64,000 bases of DNA from Magnetospirillum sp. GTDB lineage: Bacteria > Pseudomonadota > Alphaproteobacteria > CACIAM-22H2. The translations under genes were made by a program, and so were the position numbers. Numbering within the stretch: position 1 is the first letter of the stretch; each line of letters begins with the position of its first letter. The DNA is taken from the NCBI GenBank assembly GCA_027532905.1, contig JAPZUA010000001.1:727950-791949 (forward strand), read 5' to 3'. The notes under the pieces are model-generated. The model saw only the letters and a program-made list of their open reading frames with translations. It ran no database searches and had not been told where the DNA came from. Below are positions 63,968 to 64,000 of this stretch, piece after piece.

Positions 63968-64000
63968 GGCGGGGCTCGTTTTGTTGGAGACGATTGCGAG

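Overview
The window is a GC-rich bacterial chromosome segment with very tight gene packing and many 4-bp ATGA/GTGA stop-start overlaps. Gene content points to an alphaproteobacterium, probably of the Rhodospirillales type. The evidence is the kdsD-lptC-lptA-lptB-rpoN-hpf-ptsN block, the gpmI-envC-ctpA-deacetylase-rppH block, an Hsp20-DUF1150 pair, an ExoD-family gene and an RpoH-like promoter of the alphaproteobacterial form. I cannot name a genus. No insertion sequence, prophage, CRISPR array or replication origin was seen; this is mostly core chromosome with a few accessory islands.

Layout. 1-9.1 kb (minus strand): a small ACT-like gene, ileS and lspA, then infC-rpmI-rplT-pheS-pheT, with an attenuator-like hairpin before pheS and an AUC start codon on infC. 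9.1-16.7 kb: two glycosyltransferases (GT9 and GT4), two alpha/beta hydrolases, an epimerase, a secreted TPR protein, a glutathione transferase, and ExoD and TVP38-like membrane proteins. 16.7-22.8 kb: gltB and gltD (glutamate synthase). 23-25 kb: a DUF805 protein, a membrane-anchored cyclic-nucleotide-binding protein and an NDUFA9-like reductase. 25.2-32.5 kb: tRNA-Leu(CAG) with RNase D directly behind it, then kdsD, the lpt genes, rpoN, hpf and ptsN, covering Kdo synthesis, LPS export and nitrogen/stationary-phase control. 32.5-33.4 kb: a heat-shock operon (Hsp20, DUF1150) behind an RpoH-like promoter and a ROSE-like RNA thermometer. 33.4-40 kb: a Spy/CpxP-like protein divergent from a two-component system, a sugar-phosphate nucleotidyltransferase, a Nudix hydrolase and a chemoreceptor with a C-terminal PilZ domain. 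40-46 kb: gpmI and a cell-envelope set (EnvC-like activator, CtpA protease, divergent polysaccharide deacetylase, RppH). 46-50 kb: an Fbp-type ABC importer split into two convergent transcription units.

50-64 kb is more accessory: a ferritin-like protein, an AlaX editing protein, an unknown protein, a membrane-anchored pseudokinase overlapping a membrane protein gene, an SDR, a DUF3095 cyclase-like protein, an epimerase, a solo Hpt protein, two tandem RTX proteins, a PfkB kinase, an O-methyltransferase and a second Spy/CpxP-like protein.

The strongest points for a second look are four. First, the two RTX genes are paralogues with AT-rich promoter elements placed at identical distances from their start codons. 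Second, the hsp20 leader can form a hairpin with the bulged-G anti-Shine-Dalgarno pairing typical of ROSE thermometers. Third, the pseudokinase-membrane protein pair has no obvious described role. Fourth, infC appears to begin with AUC. All functional calls come from reading motifs by eye; no database search was run.
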